Source: Klebsiella pneumoniae (GTDB lineage Bacteria > Pseudomonadota > Gammaproteobacteria > Pseudomonadales > UBA5518). From it: a stretch of 64,000 nt of DNA. A program made the position numbers and the translations under genes. The DNA lies in contig CAMAXE010000004.1 in the NCBI GenBank assembly GCA_945862145.1, positions 118,705 to 182,704 on the forward strand, given 5' to 3'. Below the pieces are notes generated by a model. It saw only the letters and a program-made list of their open reading frames with translations. It was not told the origin of the DNA and did no database searches. Position 1 is the first letter of the stretch, and each line of letters starts with the position of its first letter. Positions 47,470 through 55,480 of the stretch are shown here, one piece after another.

Positions 47470-50400
47470 ATGACCGCTCAAAGGGAAGACCAGAGCCAGA
47501 CCATGCACAAACATGCCGCGATAACGATCGTCTCCAAGAATTACCTGAGCCTAGCGCAGACCCTGGCAGAGTCCTACAAGCAGCATCACCCCGAACACCA
47601 TTTCATTATCGTTCTGGTAGACCGTGCCGACGGACTTTATCCCTCCAGGCTGGCCTGCGGAGCGGAGGTGATAGAAGTCGAGGCCATCGGCATCCCGGAC
47701 GTCAGTCGGTTCATCTATCGCTACACGATCATGGAACTGAATACAGCCGTCAAACCTTTCGCTCTCGATTATCTGTTCGAGCACCGGGGCTACGAGACAC
47801 TCCTCTACATTGATCCCGATATCTACGTATTCGAACCTCTCGCCGCTGTCTACGATGCCTTGGCATCTGGCTCCATTGTGCTCATACCCCACATGCGTCG
47901 ACCGTTTTACGACGGCGCCCACCCCACGGACGTGAGCATCCTGCAGAGCGGCACCTACAATCTCGGATTCATTGGCCTCAGAGCGTCACCCAGCACACGG
48001 AGCCTGTTGCAATGGTGGATGAGCAAGCTGTACGCAGACTGCGTGGTCGACATACCCAATGGCCTGTTCGTGGACCAGAAGTGGATGGATATGGTGCCGG
48101 GTTTCTACCCGGACACCATCATCCTCAGGGACCCCGGTTACAATGCGGCCTACTGGAATCTACACGAGCGTCATATCGAACAACGCGATGGCCGCTGGTT
48201 CAGTGGCGGCGCTCCACTCGTATTTTTCCATTTTTCGGGTTTTTCGCCTTTCACCCCACATCTGCTCTCCAAACACCAGGACCGTCATGAACTGCGGAAC
48301 GATCCGGCTCTGGCTGAGCTCACCTCATTTTACGCCCGCCTTCTGCTTGCAAACGGCTATGCCGACAGCAGCGGCTGGGATTACAGCTTCGAGACACTCG
48401 CCAATGACGTCAGCCTGCCCCTGATCATCGTCCGGGATATCATGCAATGGGCGCTGCGCAGCGGGATAGCCACGCCTGACCCGGTGGCCGATCCTGACGG
48501 ATTTTGTCGATTCCTGATGAGTCGGGGAACTCATCCACAGGCACCAGAGGCGATCCTCCTCTACCAATTCCTGTTGCAACGCCGAACTGACGTGGCAGCT
48601 GCTTACCCCAGGGCATCCCGAGATTACAGAGACCCCGATTTCCGCCGGTGGCTGGGTCAAAGCGGAGTCAAAGAGGAAAAGCTCAGCCCGGAACTGATTG
48701 CTTTCGAGGAGGACCCAGACACCATCGTGGATCATGTTGCCGATGCCTTCCACCGCCTGCGCAAGGAGGGACGCACTGATCTGCTCGACTACTTCTCGGA
48801 GTCGCTCGAGTCCGTCGAAAAATATGAGGCCTTTTGCGATTGGTTCACGGTTCATGGCGCCGGTGAAATGGGTTTCGAGGCGGCTCACACCGCGTCGCTG
48901 AAAGCCGCGAGGAAAGGACTCTTCCGAATCCTGAACATTTATCTGCTTCGGGGTGACATTCAGGTTGCGTTCCCGCACCTGTTTACCCGAGACGCCATCA
49001 ACCGCTTCTGCGGGTGGCTGCGCGGGCACCGCCACGAACTGGAACTGGACCACGATACGATCTCGTTGTTCGCGGAGTTTGCAGAAGCTCGTACGAGCCT
49101 CTTCGAGAAGATGCGATTTCTCTACCACCATTACGGCCAGAAGAATGGCGCGATACCGTCCATGTTCGCGATAGACGACACGCGAAAGGCGAAACAGATC
49201 CATCTTCCGGCGACCGACATTTCGGACTGGCTGGCCACAGAGGCGGCCATCCACCCGATAGATCACTACATTGCCCGGTTCGGTGAATCCGAACCAGACG
49301 CCGGGAATCATGCAGCATTGCAGATCCCTTCGCTAAAAGGGCGAGAGCAGTTCCATTTCATCCGCGCCCTCCAGCGTGACTTCTCGGATCGGGAATTGCT
49401 GCGCTCCTCGATCAACTTTGCCGGGTTCCTGACAGCCCCGTCAGGAATGGGAGAATCGTCACGCAGCATGCTCTCCATACTTGAGCACGGTGATGCGCGA
49501 CTGCGCCGATTCTGCTTCCCGCATCCGCAGGCGCAGATGGAGGGCATCCCCTCCGAGCCCGCGGTGCTGGGTTGGCCTGGCGCCGAGGCCAGGATGTCAA
49601 TTGCGGTGGCCAACGCGGACTCGCGCAGCATCCTCGAGTGCGTTCTACCCAGGAATTTCTGGTCGGATCGCAATGTGGGCTATTGGGTGTGGGAAACCGA
49701 GGAGTTGCCCGCACGGTTCCGCAGCACCCAGGAACTCTTCGACGAAATCTGGACGCCAAGCCACTATTCAGCTGCTGCAATCCGCCGCACGGTGGATATA
49801 CCCGTGCATGTTGTTCCGCATACCCTCGAGTTCACGGGCCTTGAGCACGCGAGGGCGAACCGCAGTCGCTTCGGCTTGCCGGAGAATGCCCTGCTGCTCG
49901 GCTATGCGTTTGACCCCGCGAGTGTGCTCGAGCGCAAGAACGTGACTGGGCTGTTACGAGCCTTCAAGATGGCTTTCCGCGACGATGACAACTGCTGGCT
50001 TGTCCTCAAGGTGAACGGCCGCGATCGCAGCAGTTACGACCTCGACATGGCTCTGAACCGCGCGCGGCCGGACCGGGTCATTGTCATCAAGGAGACCCTC
50101 TCGCGCTCGGAGACCAACGACTTCATGAAGAGCCTTGACGGCTATGTCTCGCTGCACCGCTCCGAGGGGTTTGGCCTGACTTGCGCCGAAGCCATGGCGC
50201 TCGGTCTGCCGGTGATTGCAACCGGCTATTCCGGTAACACGGATTTCATGAATGACAACAACAGCCTTCTGGTGCCGGCACGGGTGATAGAGACCGACCG
50301 AGCCTACGGCCCGTATCCCGCCGGAACCCGCTGGGCCGAGCCGGATCTGGAGGTTGCGGTGAACCTGATGCGCTCAGTGCTGGATGCAGATACAAGAGCG

Positions 50401-50487
50401 CGCATAGGACAGCAGGCAATGTCGTCAATCCGGGAGACACTGTCTCCGGCACGCGTCTGGGCGCTTACAGAGATGCTGATCTCATGA
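47470..50487 (+). CDS. Two-domain glycosyltransferase (GT-A plus GT4-like GT-B)
   Basis: 1005 residues. The N-terminal domain is GT-A: AAITIVSKNYLSLAQTLAESY, then the metal-binding DPD (Asp115-Asp117) in LLYIDPDIYVFEPL, and NLGFIGLRASPSTRSLLQWW, in the manner of GT8-like enzymes. A 350-residue helical middle region follows. The C-terminal part is GT4-like GT-B: INFAGFLTAPSGMGESSRSML, then LLGYAFDPASVLERKNVTGLLRAF and SLHRSEGFGLTCAEAMALGLPVIATGYSG with the donor-binding E-x7-E. Two active sites in one chain suggest it builds a disaccharide unit. Start at 47470 has AGGA ten bases upstream. Flanked by sulfotransferase and acyltransferase genes. Confidence 0.87.
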   Translation: MTAQREDQSQTMHKHAAITIVSKNYLSLAQTLAESYKQHHPEHHFIIVLVDRADGLYPSRLACGAEVIEVEAIGIPDVSRFIYRYTIMELNTAVKPFALDYLFEHRGYETLLYIDPDIYVFEPLAAVYDALASGSIVLIPHMRRPFYDGAHPTDVSILQSGTYNLGFIGLRASPSTRSLLQWWMSKLYADCVVDIPNGLFVDQKWMDMVPGFYPDTIILRDPGYNAAYWNLHERHIEQRDGRWFSGGAPLVFFHFSGFSPFTPHLLSKHQDRHELRNDPALAELTSFYARLLLANGYADSSGWDYSFETLANDVSLPLIIVRDIMQWALRSGIATPDPVADPDGFCRFLMSRGTHPQAPEAILLYQFLLQRRTDVAAAYPRASRDYRDPDFRRWLGQSGVKEEKLSPELIAFEEDPDTIVDHVADAFHRLRKEGRTDLLDYFSESLESVEKYEAFCDWFTVHGAGEMGFEAAHTASLKAARKGLFRILNIYLLRGDIQVAFPHLFTRDAINRFCGWLRGHRHELELDHDTISLFAEFAEARTSLFEKMRFLYHHYGQKNGAIPSMFAIDDTRKAKQIHLPATDISDWLATEAAIHPIDHYIARFGESEPDAGNHAALQIPSLKGREQFHFIRALQRDFSDRELLRSSINFAGFLTAPSGMGESSRSMLSILEHGDARLRRFCFPHPQAQMEGIPSEPAVLGWPGAEARMSIAVANADSRSILECVLPRNFWSDRNVGYWVWETEELPARFRSTQELFDEIWTPSHYSAAAIRRTVDIPVHVVPHTLEFTGLEHARANRSRFGLPENALLLGYAFDPASVLERKNVTGLLRAFKMAFRDDDNCWLVLKVNGRDRSSYDLDMALNRARPDRVIVIKETLSRSETNDFMKSLDGYVSLHRSEGFGLTCAEAMALGLPVIATGYSGNTDFMNDNNSLLVPARVIETDRAYGPYPAGTRWAEPDLEVAVNLMRSVLDADTRARIGQQAMSSIRETLSPARVWALTEMLIS

Positions 50488-50552
50488 ACGCAGCCTTACC
50501 GAGACAACCATGGCGCCTTCGAACTCAAGCAAGGCCTGAGGGACAAGCATGA
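50484..50552 (+). CDS. Possible 22-residue bridging micro-ORF
   Basis: ATG at 50484 overlaps the glycosyltransferase stop (ATGA) and its TGA at 50550-50552 overlaps the acyltransferase start (ATGA at 50549-50552). It would encode a 22-residue Arg/Gln-rich peptide starting MNAALPRQPW. The acyltransferase ribosome-binding site GAGGGA lies within it. It may serve only to carry ribosomes across the 61-base gap. It could be chance. Confidence 0.3.
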   Translation: MNAALPRQPWRLRTQARPEGQA

Positions 50553-51388
50553 TCGCTAAACTGGATAACCTGCTCAGGGAGTCATCTCTTCCTTCGCTCA
50601 CCCCGGATGCCACCTGGCAACCGTTGGAGCCGGGGAACAATGGCGTCGTGTGCGGAATGGACGTGACCGTAACGGGCAGTGGCAGTGACTCCTCCCGAGT
50701 CCTTTCTCGACCCGGGCTTGTGGTGGCGGGCGGGAGGCTCCAAGCGAACCTGCATGCCCCGGGTGCCACTATCGTCCTGGACGGCACACGAAGCGCCAGA
50801 GCGCCGATGATCACGCTGAACATCTACACCACCGACTTCACGATATACCTGAACCTCGACGATCTTGAGCCGGTTTCGAGCCGTCCGCTTCATTTGCAGG
50901 TCACCGCGTACAACGGGAGCAACCAATTCGTCTACTGGGGCGAGGGCGCATCCTCGGTGCAAACGCACTGCGTATTGGACGGCGATCGGCGCAAAATCCA
51001 GGTAGAGCGCGACGCGATGCTCTCCAACGGTATTTTTATTCGCACGCACGACGGACATGCATTGGTGGATCTGGCAAACCGCTTGATCATCAACCCTGGC
51101 GGAGACATTCGCATTGGCCGTCACGTTTGGGTAGGACAAGAGGTTCTGGTCCTTGGCCCTGCCAACATCGGCGATGGTTCGATTGTCGGTGCGAAATCCA
51201 TGGCGAAGGGAGAGATCGCACCCTGCACGCTGGTCGGCGGGGTTCCGGCAAAGGTGCTGCGGGAGCAAGTCTCATGGAGCAGGGTTCCGGGCACGCTCCA
51301 ATTCCTTGAACAAGAATTGAACGGCATGAGCGTAGCATTCGATGCGGGGCAACCCACAGCCTCTGGCTGCGAGCAAAGATCCTCTTGA
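50549..51388 (+). CDS. Hexapeptide-repeat acyltransferase
   Basis: 279 residues. The C-terminal part is a left-handed beta-helix of hexapeptide repeats ending IRIGRHVWVGQEVLVLGPANIGDGSIVGAKSMAKGEIAPCTLVGGVPAKVLRE, where His of RHVW stands near the position of catalytic His in WbbJ/XAT-type O-acetyltransferases. The N-terminal 150 residues (LNIYTTDFTIYLNLDDLEPV and neighbours) are a beta-rich extension seen in similar enzymes next to sulfotransferases. It probably acetylates a sugar hydroxyl. Start ATG at 50549 has GAGGGA five bases upstream. Its stop overlaps the next gene's TTG start. Confidence 0.82.
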   Translation: MIAKLDNLLRESSLPSLTPDATWQPLEPGNNGVVCGMDVTVTGSGSDSSRVLSRPGLVVAGGRLQANLHAPGATIVLDGTRSARAPMITLNIYTTDFTIYLNLDDLEPVSSRPLHLQVTAYNGSNQFVYWGEGASSVQTHCVLDGDRRKIQVERDAMLSNGIFIRTHDGHALVDLANRLIINPGGDIRIGRHVWVGQEVLVLGPANIGDGSIVGAKSMAKGEIAPCTLVGGVPAKVLREQVSWSRVPGTLQFLEQELNGMSVAFDAGQPTASGCEQRSS

Positions 51389-52389
51389 AAGCGATACTTC
51401 ATATCGGGCACTCCAAGACGGGCACGTCTCACCTCCAGAACACGCTCGCCCTCAATTACTCACAACTCCTGGAGCAAGGGGTTTATTACCCTGTGGATTT
51501 CCGGGCGGTAGGAAACAACGATTATCAGGAATTGGCTCGCCAGGGCCGCGTCTCGAGCGGAAACGGCCACCCCTTCTACCGCTCCCTCCGGAAACAGGAA
51601 ACCCGGTGGATTGATTCGTGGCTCGACCGGCTGACAGAGATCCCTGCGGAACACCTCGTTCTCAGTTCGGAGTCGTTTTTTTACTCGCCGCGCATCACCC
51701 AAGCGATGGTCCATATGCTGCGCAGCCGAGGCCACTCCGTGCTGGTCTATGCCTCCTTACCATCACTGGAGTCAGGCGTAATTGCGGGCTATGCCCAGAA
51801 CGTCAGAAACCACATGTTCCATCGGGATATTTTCAGCTTCCTCGAGAAACTCCAGTACCACGGGCAGTTCCGCTTTCTCACGACCCACCGTTCTCTGATA
51901 GCGCAGGTTGAACCGGATGAAGTAGTCATCCTCCCGTACGTCAGAGACGGCGTGTTCGGGAAAGGCATCGTTGATGATTTCTTCGTGGCCTGCGGACTAC
52001 CCTCAACCACCCTGTCAGAGGCATCTGGGTTGAACAGAAGCCTGTCAGCGGAAGCCAACGCAGTCATCCAACTCGCAAATGCGTTTGGCGATGTGAACCT
52101 CAGCAACAGACTAGTGCACACCATGGAGCAAGCCGACGGCGGGGGGACACGACTCTTCGATTACTTGCTGACCGCGGAATTGCAGTCTCTGGTGTGGGAG
52201 CGCTACGGCAAGCAAGTGAAGGGAGTGGCTCCGATACTCGCGGAGAAGGCGGGCGATGCGGCGGTGGAACGCTGGATGGCCAAGGCGACGCCTACCGAGA
52301 CCCTTTTGGACGAATCGCATCTGCGCAAACTGGCACGCCTCGCTTTGCGCCCCACCTCAAAAACCACGGCTTCTCAGCAATCCCGATAA
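51385..52389 (+). CDS. Sulfotransferase-like protein (2)
   Basis: 334 residues. ILHIGHSKTGTSHLQNTLALN is the PAPS 5'-phosphosulfate loop in the HIGxxKTGTxxLQ form typical of a bacterial sulfotransferase-like family; LVLSSESFFYSP follows, and LPSLESGVIAGYAQNVRNH is where the 3'-phosphate site would be expected but the RxPxxRxxS pattern is less clear. Start is TTG at 51385, overlapping the acyltransferase stop (TTGA). Last gene of the island; its 3' end overlaps the convergent enoyl-CoA hydratase gene by 16 bases. Confidence 0.78.
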   Translation: MKAILHIGHSKTGTSHLQNTLALNYSQLLEQGVYYPVDFRAVGNNDYQELARQGRVSSGNGHPFYRSLRKQETRWIDSWLDRLTEIPAEHLVLSSESFFYSPRITQAMVHMLRSRGHSVLVYASLPSLESGVIAGYAQNVRNHMFHRDIFSFLEKLQYHGQFRFLTTHRSLIAQVEPDEVVILPYVRDGVFGKGIVDDFFVACGLPSTTLSEASGLNRSLSAEANAVIQLANAFGDVNLSNRLVHTMEQADGGGTRLFDYLLTAELQSLVWERYGKQVKGVAPILAEKAGDAAVERWMAKATPTETLLDESHLRKLARLALRPTSKTTASQQSR

Positions 52390-53180
52390 TCCGGCGCGCG
52401 CTTCGCAATCCGCGCGCTGATCGCCTCCTGATGGTCGGCAGTCTGCGAGGTGAGGATCTGCTGGCGGTCTTCCATCGCCATCGCGGCGTCCATCGAGGGT
52501 GCGTCGATCGCAAAGTTGATCGCGTCCTTGGTAAGTCGCAGCCCGAGCGGGGTGGTGGCTAACATCTCGTCCACATAAGCCTGCGCGGCGGATTCAAGCG
52601 CATCATCAGGCACCACGGCTGACACCAGATTCACGCGCAGGGCCCGCTCGGCATCGATGAAACGTCCGGTGAGCAGCAGCTCCGAGGCCACCGAGGTGCC
52701 CACCAGGCGCGGCAGGAAATAACTCGATCCCATGTCGCAGCCCGTCAACCCGATCTTGATGAAAGCCGCGTTCATACGCGCGCTCTGCCCCGCGATGCGG
52801 ATGTCCGATGACAGGGCAAGCGAGAAGCCGCCACCGCATGCCGCACCCTGTATCAGGCTTATCACCGGCTGCGGACAACGGCGCATGGCCTTCATGATGT
52901 CGCGGATGCGGGTCTGGATATCGAGCGCCGCGCGGATCGAGCGCTCGCCTTCCACGCCCGCATATTCCTCGAGATCAAGGCCCGCGCAGAACGCGCGGCC
53001 CGCAGCGCGCAGCACCACCACGCGCACTGCATATTCGCGGTAGAGCCCGTGGAAGTAATCGCTCAACTCCTGCACCAGCTGGCTGTTCATCGCGTTCAGC
53101 TTGTGCGGACGGTTCAAGCTAACCCAGTCGACGGCGCCACGGCGCTCGACCAGCAGGGTTTCGAAGCGAGTGATGTCCAT
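52374..53180 (-). CDS. Enoyl-CoA hydratase/isomerase (crotonase) family protein
   Basis: 268 residues. LRAAGRAFCAGLDLEEYAG and IQGAACGGGFSLALSSDIRIA form the two oxyanion-hole segments; GLTGCDMGSSYFLPRLVG is where one catalytic Glu normally sits and here carries Asp in CDMG. The second Glu region is LTGRFIDAERALRVNLV. Replacement of the Glu pair makes a simple hydratase less certain; isomerase, hydrolase or lyase are alternatives. Last gene of the five-gene mutase operon, 17 bases after the metallo-beta-lactamase-fold gene. Confidence 0.85.
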   Translation of the reverse strand: MDITRFETLLVERRGAVDWVSLNRPHKLNAMNSQLVQELSDYFHGLYREYAVRVVVLRAAGRAFCAGLDLEEYAGVEGERSIRAALDIQTRIRDIMKAMRRCPQPVISLIQGAACGGGFSLALSSDIRIAGQSARMNAAFIKIGLTGCDMGSSYFLPRLVGTSVASELLLTGRFIDAERALRVNLVSAVVPDDALESAAQAYVDEMLATTPLGLRLTKDAINFAIDAPSMDAAMAMEDRQQILTSQTADHQEAISARIAKRAPDYRDC

Positions 53181-53197
53181 GCGGCGGTTACTCCCGC

Positions 53198-54091
53198 TCA
53201 GGTGGTGAATACGGGCGCGAAGCCGTCATGGGTTGCGCGCACCCGGCACATATGCTGCCCGCCAAAATGCGCCGGCACCAGCAGCGCATCGAGCGCGGCG
53301 GCACGCTCCAGCACCGCGCGACGGGTGGCGCGCGCTTGCACCGGATCCTCGCAGAAAATGCTGTTCCACTCCGGGTGGTAGACCTGCACCGGGTGGTGCA
53401 GCACATCGCCGACAAAAAGCGCGTGTTCGCCGCGCGACTCGACGTGCATCAGCACATGCCCGGGCGTATGCCCGGGAGCGCCATCGAGCACGATGCCATC
53501 GGCGACCACGTGGCCGGGTCTCACCAGCTCGGCCCGGCCCGCCGCGATCACCGGCGCCACGCTGTCCTCGTAGACGCATGCATTCACCGCGCGCCCCACC
53601 TGCTGCGGGAAACGCGCCGCGTTGGCGGGGTTCCAGAAGTCCTCGTCGATGGCCGGAAGCAGGTAGCGAGCACGCGGAAATGCTGGCTGCCACAGGCCGT
53701 CACGCAGCGTCGTGTTCCAGCCCACATGATCGATGTGCAGATGCGAGCAGATCACCACGTCGATGTCTTCGGGCGCAAAACCCGCGCGCTGGAGGTTGCC
53801 GAGAAAATCGGTGTCGAGGTTACCGAACACCGGAATACCGGGGCGTTGCTTGTGATTGCCCGCGCCGGTGTCGAACAGGATCCGAAGCCCTCCGGCCTCC
53901 AGCACCCAGCTCTGCAGGAAAGCAAAGAGCTTGCGCTCCGCAAGATCGTAGTAACCGGGCGAAAATTCTGCCGCGTAGGGCGCGAAAGCCTCCGGCGTGC
54001 AGCCGGCGAGCAGGCCTTCGGGCGGCGCGAAATTGCCGCGCCATTCCTCGATGCGGTGGACGCGTACGGCGCCGATGTCGAAACGATCCAC
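53198..54091 (-). CDS. Metallo-beta-lactamase-fold hydrolase
   Basis: 297 residues. Zinc-binding HxHxDH in VVICSHLHIDHVGWNTTL, further ligands His in GAPGHTPGHVLMH, Asp in ALFVGDVLHHP and His in LLVPAHFGGQ. The N-terminal FLQSWVLEAGGLRILFDTGAG and WNTTLRDGLWQPAFP fit the quorum-quenching lactonase-like and thioester-hydrolase-like branch. It probably hydrolyses a lactone, thioester or ester intermediate of the mutase pathway. It lies 12 bases after meaB and 17 before the crotonase gene. Confidence 0.87.
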   Translation of the reverse strand: MDRFDIGAVRVHRIEEWRGNFAPPEGLLAGCTPEAFAPYAAEFSPGYYDLAERKLFAFLQSWVLEAGGLRILFDTGAGNHKQRPGIPVFGNLDTDFLGNLQRAGFAPEDIDVVICSHLHIDHVGWNTTLRDGLWQPAFPRARYLLPAIDEDFWNPANAARFPQQVGRAVNACVYEDSVAPVIAAGRAELVRPGHVVADGIVLDGAPGHTPGHVLMHVESRGEHALFVGDVLHHPVQVYHPEWNSIFCEDPVQARATRRAVLERAAALDALLVPAHFGGQHMCRVRATHDGFAPVFTT

Positions 54092-54103
54092 AGTGTTCCT
54101 CCC

Positions 54104-55060
54104 TCAGTTGCGAACGATAGCGTCCAACAGCGCACGGGCGCCCTCGTGAATGCCACTGGCACCGGCCTCGATGCGCGCACGCTCGCGCAGGCCCGCATCA
54201 CCTGCAAGCAACGCCGCCACGCGCCGGCGCAGCGCAGACATGACGGCCGATTCGAGTTCTGCGGCAATGCGCCCGCTGCGTCGCGTCGCCAGCAAGCCCG
54301 AGGCCTCCAGCGCCGTGTGGCGCGCCGCAATCGCCGCCCACAATCCCTCCACGCCCTCGCCACGCGTGGCCACGGTTTCGATCACCGGGATCTCTGCCCC
54401 GCCCGGGCGCGCAGCAATGGCGCCCTCGATGTCCCGGCGCGTCTGCGCCACGCCATCGCGGTCAGCCTTGTTGATCACGAAAATGTCGGCCACTTCCATC
54501 AGGCCCGCCTTGTTGGCCTGGATTTCGTCACCCCAGCCGGGGTTAAGCACCACCACCACCAGATCGGCACGGCCGGATATCTCGACCTCGACCTGCCCGA
54601 TGCCAACGGTCTCCAGCAATATCCACGGCCAACCGCAGGCCTCGAGCACACGAGCGCCAAGCGAGGTCGCTTGCGCCAGCCCCCCCTGCTGCCCGCGCGA
54701 GGCGAGCGAACGGATGAATACCCCCTCGTCGACCGCGGCGTGGTGCATGCGCACCCTATCGCCGAGGATGGCGCCACCGGTGAGCGGCGAGGAGGGGTCG
54801 ATGGCGAGCACCGCCACGCGCTGGGACTCGCGACGCGCGCAGCCGAGCAAGGCCGCCGTGAGTGTCGATTTGCCCGCGCCGGGCGCGCCGGTAATGCCGA
54901 TGGTGCGCGCGCGCGGTGCGGCGCTCGCGGCGCAGAGTGAATCAAGGGCAGCGGCGTCGTCACCACCGGCTTCGGCCACGCTCAGCAGACGCGCCAGCGC
55001 CCCACGCTCGCCCCCACGGGCACGATCAAAGAGGATGTGAAGCGAGTCGCCGCTGCTCAC
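54104..55060 (-). CDS. meaB: B12-mutase GTPase chaperone, MeaB/ArgK family
   Basis: 318 residues, G3E P-loop GTPase. Walker A GAPGAGKS at residues 58-65, Asp in VLAIDPSSPLTGGAILGD, ILLETVGIGQVEVE (switch II) and the base-recognising NKAD in FVINKADRDG. MeaB proteins gate delivery of adenosylcobalamin to acyl-CoA mutases and remove damaged cofactor. Start is GTG at 55060. It sits 19 bases after the small mutase subunit gene, so it is the dedicated chaperone of this mutase. Confidence 0.95.
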   Translation of the reverse strand: MSSGDSLHILFDRARGGERGALARLLSVAEAGGDDAAALDSLCAASAAPRARTIGITGAPGAGKSTLTAALLGCARRESQRVAVLAIDPSSPLTGGAILGDRVRMHHAAVDEGVFIRSLASRGQQGGLAQATSLGARVLEACGWPWILLETVGIGQVEVEISGRADLVVVVLNPGWGDEIQANKAGLMEVADIFVINKADRDGVAQTRRDIEGAIAARPGGAEIPVIETVATRGEGVEGLWAAIAARHTALEASGLLATRRSGRIAAELESAVMSALRRRVAALLAGDAGLRERARIEAGASGIHEGARALLDAIVRN

Positions 55061-55079
55061 CTGAACCCTGCGGCGCTGT

Positions 55080-55478
55080 TCAGGCGGCCTGCCAGCCCGT
55101 CAGACGCCGGGCGGCTGCGACGATCTCAGGCAGTTGCGAACCGGGCGGGAATACCTCGACGCCCTTCTCCTCCAGGCGCTTCTTGGCCCAGGGCGGCACC
55201 ACGCCGCCGCAAAAGATCGGGACTTCCGGGCGTGCCGCGCGAATGGCGGCGATGGCGCGCTCGGCCACCTCCACGTGACCGCCGATGTTCAGGCCCACCA
55301 GGTCGACGTCCTCGTCGATGGCCGCACGCACCACTTCGTCGGCGGTGACCATGCCCACCATGATCACTTCGAAACCGGCGTCACGCAGCGCACGCGCCAC
55401 GATGGTCGGACCTCGCCAGTGACCGTCGAGTCCGGTCTTGGCCATCAGGATACGCTTGGGTGCTGAAGTCATGGGCAT
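55080..55478 (-). CDS. B12-binding small subunit of acyl-CoA mutase
   Basis: 132 residues, cobalamin-binding Rossmann domain. KTGLDGHWRG carries DxHxxG with Asp18, His20 (the Co ligand in base-off/His-on enzymes) and Gly23. The second B12 motif SxL is changed: VGLNIGGHVEVAERAI has Asn64 for Ser and seems to lack two residues compared with the methylmalonyl-CoA mutase sequence. The third motif IFCGGVVPP is kept. It would pair with the large subunit, whose gene ends two bases upstream. Start at 55478; 55472 is an alternative. Confidence 0.92.
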   Translation of the reverse strand: MPMTSAPKRILMAKTGLDGHWRGPTIVARALRDAGFEVIMVGMVTADEVVRAAIDEDVDLVGLNIGGHVEVAERAIAAIRAARPEVPIFCGGVVPPWAKKRLEEKGVEVFPPGSQLPEIVAAARRLTGWQAA

Positions 55479-55480
55479 GC

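Larger units (their letters stand above)
46341..52389 (+). other. Lower-GC glycan sulfation/glycosylation island
   Basis: Four genes in one direction (sulfotransferase, double glycosyltransferase, hexapeptide acyltransferase, second sulfotransferase) whose base composition is visibly lower in GC than their flanks: two 60-base lines counted by hand gave 52-53% against 65% in gabD. No integrase, tRNA or repeat was seen at the borders. Confidence 0.55.
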
